Assembly (NCBI RefSeq): GCF_016902445.1
Contig: NZ_JACSNX010000007.1
Location: 35,398-99,397, forward strand
Source: Oscillibacter valericigenes
GTDB taxonomy: Bacteria > Bacillota > Clostridia > Oscillospirales > Oscillospiraceae
Direction: 5' to 3'
DNA length: 64,000 nt
Positions within the stretch are counted from its first letter, which is position 1, and every line of letters begins with the position of its first letter. The notes beneath the pieces are model-generated. The model worked only from the letters and a program-made list of their open reading frames with translations. It was not told the origin of the DNA and searched no databases. Positions 16,945-26,620 of the stretch are shown here, one piece after another. Made by a program: the position numbers and the translations under genes.

Positions 16945-17697
16945 TTATGAATTGACCGCCTTCCGGCACCGGAAGATCCACCGGTCCTCCTCCGGCGCGG
17001 GGGGCCGGCTGGTCAGATCCCCCGTAACGGTGACATCGTCGAATCCGGCCTCCTTCAGGAATGCCTCCAGCTCCTCCCGCTCCCAGGACCGCTCCCGGTG
17101 CTCCTCAAACGTCCGGTCCCAGGTCCCGTCCCCGGTCCGGCGGAACAGGTCCACCTGATAGGTGCAGATCTTCTGCCGGGGAGCGTAGAACGTCCTCCAG
17201 ACGCAGTAGCTGTCCTCCGTCTCGTCCAGATACACCTGACCGTCCATGCGCCGAAACTTATAGGGGGTGTTCACGTCAAAGAGGAACAGTCCGCCCGGCC
17301 GCAGCCAGCGGCACACCCGCCGCAGCGTCTCCTTCAGGTCCGCCGTGCGGGTGAGATAGTTCAGGGCGTCCAGGGTGGAGACCGCCGCGTCCACCGTCAT
17401 GCCCAGCCGCAGGCGGGGCATGGACTGATGCAGGAACAGCGGCGGCCGCTCCAGTGCCGCCGCCTTCCGGGCCGCCTGGGTCAGCATCTCCTCAGACCCG
17501 TCCACGGCCACCACCTGATACCCCCGCTCCGCCAGCAGGCAGGCGATGGTGCCGGTGCCGCAGGCCAGGTCCAGCACCGTCTCCACAGGGGCGGCGCTCC
17601 TGCGGAACTGCCGCGCCAGATAATCCGCCCGCCGGCGGTATCCCACATCCACCGTCAGCGCGTCATAGCTGGCGGCCAGTGCGTCGTAACTGCTCAT
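16945..17697 (-). CDS. Class I SAM-dependent methyltransferase
   Basis: A 250-aa Rossmann-fold methyltransferase. Motif I DLACGTGT (SAM binding) lies near residue 45, followed by VVAVDGSEEML (motif II) and VSTLDALNYL. The substrate is not identifiable. Its ATG overlaps the stop of the upstream TrpR-like gene (ATGA arrangement at 17694-17697), so the two are translationally coupled. Confidence 0.9.
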   Translation of the reverse strand: MSSYDALAASYDALTVDVGYRRRADYLARQFRRSAAPVETVLDLACGTGTIACLLAERGYQVVAVDGSEEMLTQAARKAAALERPPLFLHQSMPRLRLGMTVDAAVSTLDALNYLTRTADLKETLRRVCRWLRPGGLFLFDVNTPYKFRRMDGQVYLDETEDSYCVWRTFYAPRQKICTYQVDLFRRTGDGTWDRTFEEHRERSWEREELEAFLKEAGFDDVTVTGDLTSRPPAPEEDRWIFRCRKAVNS

Positions 17698-17993
17698 TTG
17701 TCCTGTTTCTTGTACCGGGCGAAGATCTTCTCATAGGCGCCGGTGCCGTAGCTCAGGGACCGGTTCACCCGGCTGATGGTGGCGCTGGAGGCACCGGTGC
17801 GCTCCAGGATCTCGTTGTAGATCATGCCGTCGTCCAGCAGAGAGGCCACTTCGAACCGCTGCTCCATGGCCCGAAGCTCCGACACGGTGCACAGATCCTG
17901 GAAGAACTCATAGCACTCCTGCTCATCCTTCAGCAGAAGGATGGCCTTGTACAGTTCACCGTTCTTTTCCTTTTTGCCGATTTTCACCATATC
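17694..17993 (-). CDS. TrpR-like YerC/YecD family DNA-binding protein
   Basis: A small helical protein of about 99 aa related to the TrpR-like YerC family: region ELRAMEQRFEVASLL then helix-turn-helix LERTGASSATISRVNRSL. Such proteins bind DNA, but whether this one binds tryptophan is unknown. I chose the ATG at 17993 (VKIGKKEKNG) with an upstream AAAGGG; an earlier ATG at 18035 would add 14 residues. It heads the transcript with the methyltransferase and hslO. Confidence 0.8.
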   Translation of the reverse strand, partial: DMVKIGKKEKNGELYKAILLLKDEQECYEFFQDLCTVSELRAMEQRFEVASLLDDGMIYNEILERTGASSATISRVNRSLSYGTGAYEKIFARYKKQDK

Positions 17994-18189
17994 CAGTACC
18001 CTTTCTTTCGGGAGACATTCTGTATGCTGCGGCACATGCCGCCATGTTGTATTTTAACACTCTGCCGCGTGAAAGTAAAGGCCTCCGGGCAGAAAATTTT
18101 TTTACACTTTAAAGTGTGTCGCGTCACCTCCCGCCCGCCGGCAGCATAGGCTGGGGCAAATCACTCTCTCGTCGGAAGGAGCGGCGCCC

Positions 18190-18879
18190 ATGAAGGAATC
18201 CCTCACCCAGCTGCACACAGAGCCTGCCTCCGCGGAGCGGGAGTGGACCGTGGAGGAGATCCCGGTCCTCTCCGCCTCCGTCTCTCTGCCGGAGCCGGTA
18301 CCGGCGGCGGACCGGCTCTCCCGCCGCATCCGGCGGTACTACCAGCTCCAGTGCCGCTCCTTTCTGCGCTACTGCGAGGCCTATCTGCTCCCTGCGGCTG
18401 CAGAAGCCTGCCGCACCGCACTGGAGGCCAGCCAGCCGATTCCGAAGTTTTGTGCGGAGCTGACCTACCGGGTCACCTACAACGAGGGTGGTCTGTGGAG
18501 CCTGTACACCCAGTCCCGGGAGAGCGGGCCGGGCGGCCGGACCGTGCTCCTCCGCCGGGGAGACACGTGGGATCTGGCCTCCGGCTATCCGGTGGCCCTG
18601 TCCGCCTTTTTCCCCCGCCGCAGCGGCTGGAAGCGGCGGCTGCTGGACGCAGCGGAGGCGGAGATCCAGCAGCAGGAGCAGGCAGGCGCCGCCCGGTATC
18701 ACGAGGGGACCCGCCGCCTGCTGCGCAGGCATTTCAACCCGCAGAACTACTATCTGACCCCGGAGGGGCTGGCCATCTTCTATCCCATGTACGCCATCGC
18801 CCCGGCGGCAGAGGGCATCCCCGTGTTCACCGTGCCCTATAGCCGGAGCGGACCGGCGCTGCCCTCCCGCGAAGCGTGA
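18190..18879 (+). CDS. DUF3298/RsiV-like domain protein
   Basis: A 229-aa protein. The C-terminal half matches the DUF3298-type pattern: NYYLTPEGLAIFYPMY followed by AEGIPVFTVPY. This fold occurs in RsiV-like lysozyme-binding proteins and uncharacterised proteins. There is no signal peptide or transmembrane segment, so it looks cytosolic, unlike anti-sigma RsiV. It follows a GGAAGGAG site and is monocistronic on the plus strand between two minus-strand genes. Function unknown. Confidence 0.7.
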   Translation: MKESLTQLHTEPASAEREWTVEEIPVLSASVSLPEPVPAADRLSRRIRRYYQLQCRSFLRYCEAYLLPAAAEACRTALEASQPIPKFCAELTYRVTYNEGGLWSLYTQSRESGPGGRTVLLRRGDTWDLASGYPVALSAFFPRRSGWKRRLLDAAEAEIQQQEQAGAARYHEGTRRLLRRHFNPQNYYLTPEGLAIFYPMYAIAPAAEGIPVFTVPYSRSGPALPSREA

Positions 18880-18936
18880 AGCGCCCCTCCGCCCGGCAGG
18901 TCGGGCGGAGGGGCCGCTGCATCCAGAGGATGTCCG

Positions 18937-20313
18937 TTATTTCCGCAGGGAATCCGGCTCCCGGGCCGCCTTGGCCACCAGACCGCTGAGGGCCAGCAGC
19001 GCCAGCAGGTTGGGGAACACCATCAGGGCATTGAAGAGGTCGGAGAGGTTCCAGACCAGCGGGGCCTCCAGCATGGAGCCCAGGGCCACGCATACCACCG
19101 CGATGCAGGCGTAGACCTTGACGGCCTTCACGCCGAAGAGGTACTTCACGTTCTGCTCGCCGAAGAAGTACCAGCCGATGACGGTGGAGAAGGCGAAGAA
19201 CAGCAGGCAGATGGCCACATAGAGGTTGCCGAAGCTGCCGAACACCGTGGTGAACGCCACCTGGGCCATGTTCTCCGCCGCCGGATTGGCAGACATGTCC
19301 GCCACATTCAGCGCGCCGCTGGTGAGCATCACCAGGGCCGTCATGGTCAGGACCACGAAGGTGTCGATGAACACACAGATCATGGCCACGATGCCCTGGT
19401 CCTGGGGCTTTGCCACCTTGGCCATGGCGTGGGCGTGGGGGGTGGAGCCCATGCCCGCCTCGTTGGAGAACAGGCCCCGGGCCACGCCGTAGCGCATGGC
19501 CTCCCGCACGCCGATGCCGGCGGCGCCGCCCAGGATGGCCTGGGGATTGAAGGCCCCCTCGAAGATCAGGGCAAAGGCGTGGGGCAGATTTGTGATGTTG
19601 GCGATCAGCATGACAAGGCCGCCGATCAGATAGAAGGCCGCCATGACGGGCACCAGCTTCTCCGTCACGGAGGCGATCCGGGTGACGCCTCCCAGGAAGA
19701 TGAAGGCCGCCACCACCGCCAGGATCACGCCCACGATCCAGGTGGGAACGCCCAGCGCCTCCCGGAAGGCGTTGCTGATGGCGTTGGACTGGACCATGTT
19801 GCCGGTAAAGCCCAGGGCGAAGATGATGGCCAGGGCAAAGAAGCCCGCCAGGATCTTGCCGAAGGTCCCCTTGAAGGCCTGCCGGATGTAATAGACGGGG
19901 CCGCCGATCACCTGGCCGGTGCCGTCGGTGGTCTTGAAGGTCTGGGCCAGCACCGCCTCGCCGTAGATGGTGGCCATGCCGAAGAAGGCGGCCACCCACA
20001 TCCAGAAGATGGCCCCCGGTCCGCCGGAGATCATGGCGGTGGCGCAGCCGGTGATATTGCCGGTGCCCACCTGGGCGGCGATGGAGGTGGCCACGGCCTG
20101 GAAGGAGCTCATGCCCTCCTTGCCGGCCTTTTCGCCGTTGAGGCTGATGCTGCCGAACAGTCGCTTAAAGCCGGTCCCGAACTTGCGCACCTGGATGAAG
20201 CGGGTGCGGATGGTGAAAATAATGCCGGTGCCCACCAGCAGATACAGCAGCAGCCCGTTCCACACGAAGCCGGCCAGTTCGCTGACCTTTGCGGCCAACA
20301 GGTCCATGTCCAT
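18937..20313 (-). CDS. Sodium:alanine/glycine symporter (AGCS family)
   Basis: A 458-aa membrane transporter of the AGCS family with about 10-11 segments and the signatures GTGNITGCATAM and FSNEAGMGSTPHAHA. It imports small neutral amino acids with Na+. The start at 20313 follows GGAGAGAG. It is controlled by the glycine riboswitch upstream, so glycine is a likely substrate. Confidence 0.93.
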   Translation of the reverse strand: MDMDLLAAKVSELAGFVWNGLLLYLLVGTGIIFTIRTRFIQVRKFGTGFKRLFGSISLNGEKAGKEGMSSFQAVATSIAAQVGTGNITGCATAMISGGPGAIFWMWVAAFFGMATIYGEAVLAQTFKTTDGTGQVIGGPVYYIRQAFKGTFGKILAGFFALAIIFALGFTGNMVQSNAISNAFREALGVPTWIVGVILAVVAAFIFLGGVTRIASVTEKLVPVMAAFYLIGGLVMLIANITNLPHAFALIFEGAFNPQAILGGAAGIGVREAMRYGVARGLFSNEAGMGSTPHAHAMAKVAKPQDQGIVAMICVFIDTFVVLTMTALVMLTSGALNVADMSANPAAENMAQVAFTTVFGSFGNLYVAICLLFFAFSTVIGWYFFGEQNVKYLFGVKAVKVYACIAVVCVALGSMLEAPLVWNLSDLFNALMVFPNLLALLALSGLVAKAAREPDSLRK

Positions 20314-20342
20314 TGTTCTCTCTCCTTCTCCGCAAACGAAAA

Positions 20343-20367
20343 GGGCCGGACGCACCCTGTCCAGCCC
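20343..20367 (-). terminator. Expression-platform terminator of the glycine riboswitch
   Basis: Minus-strand stem GGGCTGGAC/GTCCGGCCC (one G-U pair) followed by TTTTCG, 30 nt before the symporter start. Folding of the aptamers would control it. Confidence 0.75.
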
Positions 20368-20412
20368 AATGAAAGCGGATGCCCTCTCCGTCCGCGGGCG
20401 GAAAGGCCATGC

Positions 20413-20585
20413 CTCTTACTCTGTCCTTTTACCTGAGAGATTCAGCGGGTGACCCGCCTTGCACCTTCGGTACTCATGTTGAGCTTCTCCAGAGCCACAT
20501 CCATCCCTAGTCCTTATCCCGTCCGGGACGCCTGAGAGTTTTACTCCTTCGGCAGGCTTTCGCCGTTTTTCTAGGAACTTCGTTT
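20413..20585 (-). ncRNA. Tandem glycine riboswitch
   Basis: On the minus strand two glycine aptamers are seen. The first contains GCCGAAGGAGTAAAACTCTC-AGG followed by GGACTAGGG; the second contains ACCGAAGGTGCAAGGC, then ATCTCTCAGG and AAAAGGACAGAG. These are the conserved cores of the class. The downstream gene is an AGCS transporter, a common target; the sign of regulation is not shown by sequence alone. Confidence 0.95.
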
Positions 20586-20649
20586 GCCTTTATGTAATTG
20601 ACACCTGTTACCATACCACGGACAATGCCCGTTGTCAATGGAGTTTTTA

Positions 20650-20686
20650 CACAGGAGCCGTCCGCAGTCTGCGGACGGCTCCTGTG
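20650..20686 (-). repeat. 17-bp perfect hairpin downstream of the PfkB kinase gene
   Basis: CACAGGAGCCGTCCGCA and its exact reverse complement with a 3-nt loop, 5 nt past the kinase stop. It lacks a U-run on the minus strand, so termination is uncertain. Confidence 0.65.
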
Positions 20687-20691
20687 GCTTC

Positions 20692-21573
20692 TCAATAAAA
20701 CTCCTGCAGATAGTCCAGCACATCCTGCCGGGTGCCCTGGAAGGGGCCCGGCGTCTCCATCTTCAGGGAGACCAGCGCCGTGCAGTACCGCAGGGCCTCC
20801 TCCACACCGGCCCGCTGACGCTCCGTGATATAGCCGGCGAAGGTGGTGTCCCCCCGGCCCGTGCGGCCGGAGAGGTTCCGGGCCTTGATGGGGCAGGTGT
20901 AGATCCGCTCCCCGTCGTAGGCCAGCACCTCCGTGTTGTGGGTGATGAGGACCTCCCTGGCGCCCCAGCTGTGCAGCAGCTTGGCGGCCTCCGCCCGGTC
21001 CGTCAGGCCCGTCAGGATCTCCGCCTCGGCGGCGTCGGTCTTGAGATAGTCGATCACCGGCAGGTACTGCTTCTTCTCCGCCCAGTCGTGGAAGGCCATG
21101 GTCTTGTCCGCCTCCACATGGCGCAGCAGGCACTGGACATCCACAGCCACCTTGCCGTGCCTGGCCGCCTCGGCAAAGAGGGCGCCGTCAAAGTCGCCGT
21201 ACACCAGGCCGGCGAAATGATAGATCTTCGTCTCGACGTCCGGCAGCTCGTCGAACCGGAAGGGGTCGCAGACTCCCATGGAGGTGCAGGAGCGCTTCTC
21301 CTTGTCAGCGGTGAAATACTGGTTGCGGATGGAGCAGGTGGCCGCAGAGGGCTTCCAGTACACGTCTGCGCCGGAGCCGGCGAACCGCTCCTCCACATCT
21401 GCGTCGGCGGGGTTCAGCTTGGTGAACACGGCGGTGCGGTTGCCGCTTTTGGCAGCCGCGAAGCCGGAAGCCACCACGGCGCCGCCCACCTCCCGGCGCT
21501 CGTTGCCCTGATAGTCGATGTTGTGGTCCAGGGACACCGGACCGATCACCAGCACGTCGTAGGCTTTTTTCAT
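20692..21573 (-). CDS. PfkB-family carbohydrate/nucleoside kinase
   Basis: A 293-aa ribokinase-fold kinase. The C-terminal PfkB signature GRTGRGDTTFAGY holds the catalytic Asp, and the N-terminal glycine motif is degenerate (EVGGAVVASG). The substrate cannot be named. It lies 36 nt downstream of two MgtC-family genes on the same strand and probably shares their transcript. The start follows GGAGAGAG. Confidence 0.88.
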   Translation of the reverse strand: MKKAYDVLVIGPVSLDHNIDYQGNERREVGGAVVASGFAAAKSGNRTAVFTKLNPADADVEERFAGSGADVYWKPSAATCSIRNQYFTADKEKRSCTSMGVCDPFRFDELPDVETKIYHFAGLVYGDFDGALFAEAARHGKVAVDVQCLLRHVEADKTMAFHDWAEKKQYLPVIDYLKTDAAEAEILTGLTDRAEAAKLLHSWGAREVLITHNTEVLAYDGERIYTCPIKARNLSGRTGRGDTTFAGYITERQRAGVEEALRYCTALVSLKMETPGPFQGTRQDVLDYLQEFY

Positions 21574-21609
21574 CGTCTCTCTCCTCTTCCTTCCGGCTGA
21601 CGCCGGGAT

Positions 21610-22302
21610 TTACAGTTCCTCCACCGATACCACGCCCTCCGTGGCGTTCATCTTGGGGATCAGCTGCTCCACCCGGCACCGCTTGTTCAGCCGCAGGGTG
21701 AACAGGGCGCAGGCGTTGTGGGTCTCCGTCTCCGTGGAGCGGGTGATCTCCATGTTCAGGACCTTCAGATTCAGGTCCCGGAACAGCCGCAGCACATTGT
21801 CCAGACAGGTCTTGTTGCTGTACTCCATGTAGAGGTTCACCTCCGGGGCGTTGTCCAGCATCCGGTACTCCAGCTTGGACAGGAACATCTCTGCCGCCAG
21901 GATCAGCGCCGTGGCACAGATGCCGCCCTCATAGAACCCACCGCCCAGGCAGAGGCCCACGATGGCCGCCGCCCACAGGCCCGCCGCCGTGGTCAGGCCC
22001 TTCACCCGGCGGCGCCGGGTGACGATGATGGCACCGGCGCCGATGAAGCCGATGCCCGCCACCACCTGGGCCCCCAGCCGGGCCATATCCGTGTAGTAGT
22101 GCATGTTTAAGTACAGGAACTGGCTGGTCAGGGTGGTCATGGCCGCCCCCAGGCAGATCAGGATATGGGTGCGGAAGCCTGCGGGCCGGCGCTTGTACTC
22201 CCGCTCCAGGCCGATGAGACCGCCGCACACCACTGCCAGCAGCATCCGCAGCGTGGTGGACAGCATGGTCACATCCCGCACGCCGTCAAAGATCGGCAGC
22301 AT
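21610..22302 (-). CDS. MgtC/SapB family membrane protein (copy 2)
   Basis: A 230-aa protein with an N-terminal MgtC membrane domain: GGLIGLEREYKRRPAGFRTH, then GIGFIGAGAI and GLTTAAGLWAAA. The C-terminal ACT-like cytosolic domain begins about residue 150. MgtC proteins aid growth under low Mg2+ and modulate F-ATPase in some bacteria. The start at 22302 follows GGAGGTGG; a longer reading frame to 22536 runs into the upstream paralogue. It is a tandem paralogue of the next gene. Confidence 0.88.
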   Translation of the reverse strand: MLPIFDGVRDVTMLSTTLRMLLAVVCGGLIGLEREYKRRPAGFRTHILICLGAAMTTLTSQFLYLNMHYYTDMARLGAQVVAGIGFIGAGAIIVTRRRRVKGLTTAAGLWAAAIVGLCLGGGFYEGGICATALILAAEMFLSKLEYRMLDNAPEVNLYMEYSNKTCLDNVLRLFRDLNLKVLNMEITRSTETETHNACALFTLRLNKRCRVEQLIPKMNATEGVVSVEEL

Positions 22303-22315
22303 TGTACCACCTCCT

Positions 22316-23041
22316 TCAGATCTCGTCAATGGTGTAGACGCTCTCCAGTTCAGAGATCGCCGCCAGCACCCGGACATGATAGTGCCGGCTGGGCAGGCGG
22401 ATGGAGAACACCGCACTGGGGTTTTTGGACCGCTCCTCCCGTCCCCGGTCCAGGTCCACCTCGTAGATCTGGCCCCCCTGGGACTTGATGCGCCCGATGA
22501 TGTCCCCCAGATTGTCCAGGGTCTGGAACTCCACATAGATGTTCATGTTCCTGGCGTTTTCGATGATGGCATCCTCCACGAAGGGCAGCAGCCGGTTGGT
22601 CAGGAAGATCAGCGCAAAGCCCAGCAGCACGCACTCGTAAAAGCCCGCGCCGATGGCCAGGCCCATGCAGGCGGAAGCCCACAGGCCCGCCGCCGTGGTC
22701 AGGCCCTTCACCTCCTGCTTTCCGGTGACGATGATGGTGCCAGCGCCCAGAAAGCCGATGCCGTTGATCACCTGGGCGCCGAAGCGGGACACATCTGTCC
22801 GCAGGCCGATCTGCGCGGCCGCCTCATGCCAGTCGTGGGTCACCATAAAGCTCTCATACTGGCTCAGCAGCATGGTCAGCGCCGCGCCCAGGCACACCAG
22901 CATATAGGTCCGGAAACCGGCCGGGCGCCGCTTCCGCTCCCGCTCCAGTCCGATGAAGCCGCCGAAGAGCATGGCCAGGACCAGACGCAGCAGCACAGAG
23001 ACGAAATTCATCTCCCGCAGAAAATTCAGTTCCTCCCACAT
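22316..23041 (-). CDS. MgtC/SapB family membrane protein (copy 1)
   Basis: A 241-aa paralogue of the downstream gene with the same signatures (GGFIGLERERKRRPAGFRTY, GIGFLGAGTII, GLTTAAGLWAS) and a C-terminal ACT-like domain. Only 13 nt separate the two, so they are co-transcribed. Full length for the family. No M-box (Mg2+ riboswitch) was recognised upstream. Confidence 0.9.
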   Translation of the reverse strand: MWEELNFLREMNFVSVLLRLVLAMLFGGFIGLERERKRRPAGFRTYMLVCLGAALTMLLSQYESFMVTHDWHEAAAQIGLRTDVSRFGAQVINGIGFLGAGTIIVTGKQEVKGLTTAAGLWASACMGLAIGAGFYECVLLGFALIFLTNRLLPFVEDAIIENARNMNIYVEFQTLDNLGDIIGRIKSQGGQIYEVDLDRGREERSKNPSAVFSIRLPSRHYHVRVLAAISELESVYTIDEI

Positions 23042-23137
23042 CCGGGGGCTCCTCCTCTCACCGGCGGGAATCGGAAGAAAGGGAGGAACGGCAATGCCGT
23101 TTCTTCCCTCTCCCTCTGTCGGTCAAACTCGATTTTC

Positions 23138-23151
23138 GAAAACGATTGCAA
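23138..23151 (-). promoter_or_regulatory. cre/LacI-type operator-like site
   Basis: TGCAATCGTTTTCG on the minus strand matches 13 of 14 positions of TGNAANCGNTTNCA, the CcpA/LacI-family operator pattern. It is about 100 nt upstream of the MgtC gene pair. Binding is inferred only. Confidence 0.4.
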
Positions 23152-23379
23152 TCACAAAAAGATATTTTTTCATCTTTTTGCGGCAGGATATCTTCAGATT
23201 TTATTCGCAAAATATGGATTTCTGTTTCTTTATGTTTACCACAAGCCATGATGGATGTCAATATCTACCCATGCCCGGGGGGAATCTTCGGCCGATTGCC
23301 CAAACCGGCAGGAGAATTTTTGGAAGGTCCGGCAGGTCTTTTTTGCCGGTTCTCCCGGGTTCTCCCTTCCGCTTCTGTG

Positions 23380-23486
23380 CGTTTGCAGGCGGGATGTGCC
23401 GGTCTCCCGCCCGCTGGGCAGACCGGTCCGGCGGCTGCAGCCGCCCGCAAACGTTATCCTATCCGCCGGCCCGGACGCATCCCCTG
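23380..23486. other. Highly structured intergenic segment
   Basis: CGTTTGC (23380-23386) pairs with GCAAACG (23447-23453), enclosing CCGGTCT/AGACCGG (23399-23426) and a 16-nt palindrome GGCGGCTGCAGCCGCC (23430-23445). A further CCGGCCCG/CGGGCCGG repeat lies alongside (about 23466-23494). This could be a structured RNA or terminator for the small gene upstream on the minus strand. No known RNA family was recognised. Confidence 0.4.
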
Positions 23487-23652
23487 CGGGCCGGCAGGAC
23501 GCCCCGCTCCCCCCAGTGCCGCGGCCAGCCAGGTGCAGCCCGCCCCCCCCGGCGGCATACAGCAGTTCTCTCTGGAACATGGATGCGCCTCCTCTCCGGC
23601 AGACCCGCACTGCACGGGCGTTAGCGTTCCCCGCCGGGCCGCAGGTCATATC

Positions 23653-23934
23653 TTACTCCTCCCGCAAAAAATTGATCCGGCCCAGATCGATCCCCATCTG
23701 CAGCCCCAGCAGGAAGCACGCCTTGTCAGAGCACGCCGCCGCGCGGGCCCAGGCGTCCTCCAGGTCCAGCAGCAGCGACAGCAGGGGCCCCTCTCCGCCG
23801 CAGGCGCCGCGCACCTGGGCCTCCAGCTCTCTCTGCAGCCGTTCCAGTTCCTGCCACTCCGGGTCCCGTCCCCGGAGCCCCGGGCGCATCTGCACCAGGG
23901 CCTGACTGAAAAATTCGATCGTATCGCTTTGCAT
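23653..23934 (-). CDS. Small hypothetical protein (93 aa)
   Basis: A 93-aa mostly helical acidic/basic mixed protein (QSDTIEFFSQAL... to FLLGLQMGIDLGR). The strong site AAGGAGGA lies 5 nt before the ATG, supporting expression. It resembles small DUF proteins common in Oscillospiraceae, but I do not recognise the family firmly. It sits alone between asnS and the structured intergenic region. Confidence 0.6.
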   Translation of the reverse strand: MQSDTIEFFSQALVQMRPGLRGRDPEWQELERLQRELEAQVRGACGGEGPLLSLLLDLEDAWARAAACSDKACFLLGLQMGIDLGRINFLREE

Positions 23935-24141
23935 GACAGTCCTCCTTAACATGAGATGCCTTTCACTATACAGGCAGGGCGCCCCGCAGAGCAAGGAAAG
24001 ACCTGTGAACTTTCCGGGGACCCGCAAAAAAATCCGGCCCCCGGATCGGATCCGGAGGCCAGGAAACGGCCGCATATCTGCGGCGGGGCCCCGACGTCCT
24101 GCCCGGAAGCGGGCGGAACATCGGGGCCGCTGGTCCTGATA

Positions 24142-25536
<1,395 letters not shown>

Positions 25537-25588
25537 AACATTCACCCGTTTTCTCATGTTTGGTGGGAATTTTGCACAATTCTAGGGT

Positions 25589-25617
25589 ATTGTACTCCAT
25601 CCCAACGGATTTTACAA
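25589..25617 (-). promoter_or_regulatory. Promoter of asnS
   Basis: TTGTAA (25617-25612), 17-bp spacer and TACAAT (25594-25589) on the minus strand, 53 nt before the chosen start codon. Confidence 0.75.
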
Positions 25618-25658
25618 GAGGGAACGGGAGTTTTCAGCGGGATTTCAGAACCTCTCGG

Positions 25659-26552
25659 TCAGGAGATGGCCTCCGCCCCAACGGTATAGACGCTCCAATG
25701 GCCGTCCACGCTGGCGGCAGTGCAGTTGGTGAAGGAATAGGCCCCCGTGCCGCCGCGCCACTTCTCCGCGTCAAAGCGGACACCACTGTAGTCCGGTATC
25801 TCGTCCCCGGGGCCGACGCAAGGCAGGCTGAACGCCACCGGGTCCTGGTCCTGGGTCTCTTTAATGGAGAAGAGACAGCCGTCCTCCCAGTACAGGTTTT
25901 CCCCGTCGATGTAGCCCTGGTCCACCAGCTCCTGATAGGTGCCCTCCATGGGCATCAGGCCGTGGTCCATGCCGAAGGCGTAGGCCACCGCCGAGCGCTC
26001 GCTCTCCGGCAGGGAGGTCTCCGACAGGTCCACCCCCAGCTCCGTGATGCCGTCATTCAGCCCCGGGTCCACTTCCCACAGATCGTTCAGCACGTCCCGG
26101 TACAGGCGGCACAGGTCGTTGAAGCCGTCCTCCAAAATACGGACCGCCGTCACCTCCCCGAACCGGGCCGGGTAGGACTCCATCACTGTGCCGTCCCAGG
26201 TGACCTCCACCAGGGCGCCGGCCACGGGGGCCCAGTCCAGCAGGGCCATCTGCTCCTGGGTGTAGCCCTCGATGGTCAGATCCTCCACGCTGGAAATGTC
26301 CAGGGTGTACACGTCCCCGGCCCCGCCGTCCGCCTTGGCCAGGAGCGCCGGCTGGCCGCCTTCTCCGGCATCCACCAGCCGGAAGGTCTCCGTCACCTGG
26401 CCGGGCTCCGCCGTCTCTCCCCCGGTCTGGGTCTCCTCCGAGGGCGTGCCGCCGGGATCGGTCCCCCCACCGGCGGGGATATCGCCGCCGGCGCAGGCCG
26501 CCAGCAGGCAGGCGCAGAAGTACAGGCTCAAAAACAAACACCATTTTTTCAT
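25659..26552 (-). CDS. Hypothetical lipoprotein
   Basis: A 297-aa secreted lipoprotein. The signal peptide is KKWCLFLSLYFCACL followed by lipobox LAAC, then a Gly/Thr/Glu-rich linker to about residue 60 and a globular acidic domain. I do not recognise the family. The start at 26552 is preceded by GGAGGCGG, but that site lies in the 3' arm of a 20-bp hairpin (26553-26601). It is last in a minus-strand cluster behind a LytTR regulator and two membrane proteins. Confidence 0.75.
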   Translation of the reverse strand: MKKWCLFLSLYFCACLLAACAGGDIPAGGGTDPGGTPSEETQTGGETAEPGQVTETFRLVDAGEGGQPALLAKADGGAGDVYTLDISSVEDLTIEGYTQEQMALLDWAPVAGALVEVTWDGTVMESYPARFGEVTAVRILEDGFNDLCRLYRDVLNDLWEVDPGLNDGITELGVDLSETSLPESERSAVAYAFGMDHGLMPMEGTYQELVDQGYIDGENLYWEDGCLFSIKETQDQDPVAFSLPCVGPGDEIPDYSGVRFDAEKWRGGTGAYSFTNCTAASVDGHWSVYTVGAEAIS

Positions 26553-26601
26553 ACCAAACCGCCTCCTCTGCCTGTATAGTCGGCAAAGGAGGCGGTTTGG
26601 T
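26553..26601 (-). promoter_or_regulatory. Hairpin burying the lipoprotein ribosome binding site
   Basis: Twenty paired bases (one G-U wobble in RNA) and a 9-nt loop. The 3' arm holds the Shine-Dalgarno GAGGAGG and ends directly at the AUG. No U-run follows, so it is not an ordinary terminator. It may repress initiation or require coupling or cleavage. Confidence 0.6.
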
Positions 26602-26620
26602 TCCGGGAACCGGGAATTTT

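Noticed and set aside
23121..23171. A 16-codon minus-strand ORF (starting MKKYLFVIAIV) upstream of the MgtC pair, as a possible leader peptide
   Set aside because: No Shine-Dalgarno sequence, no Pro- or acid-rich stretch as in known mgt leaders, and no terminator downstream to control.
23236..23649. 137-aa minus-strand frame downstream of the 93-aa gene
   Set aside because: Gly/Arg-rich low-complexity translation covering strong inverted repeats; only its first ten codons look plausible.
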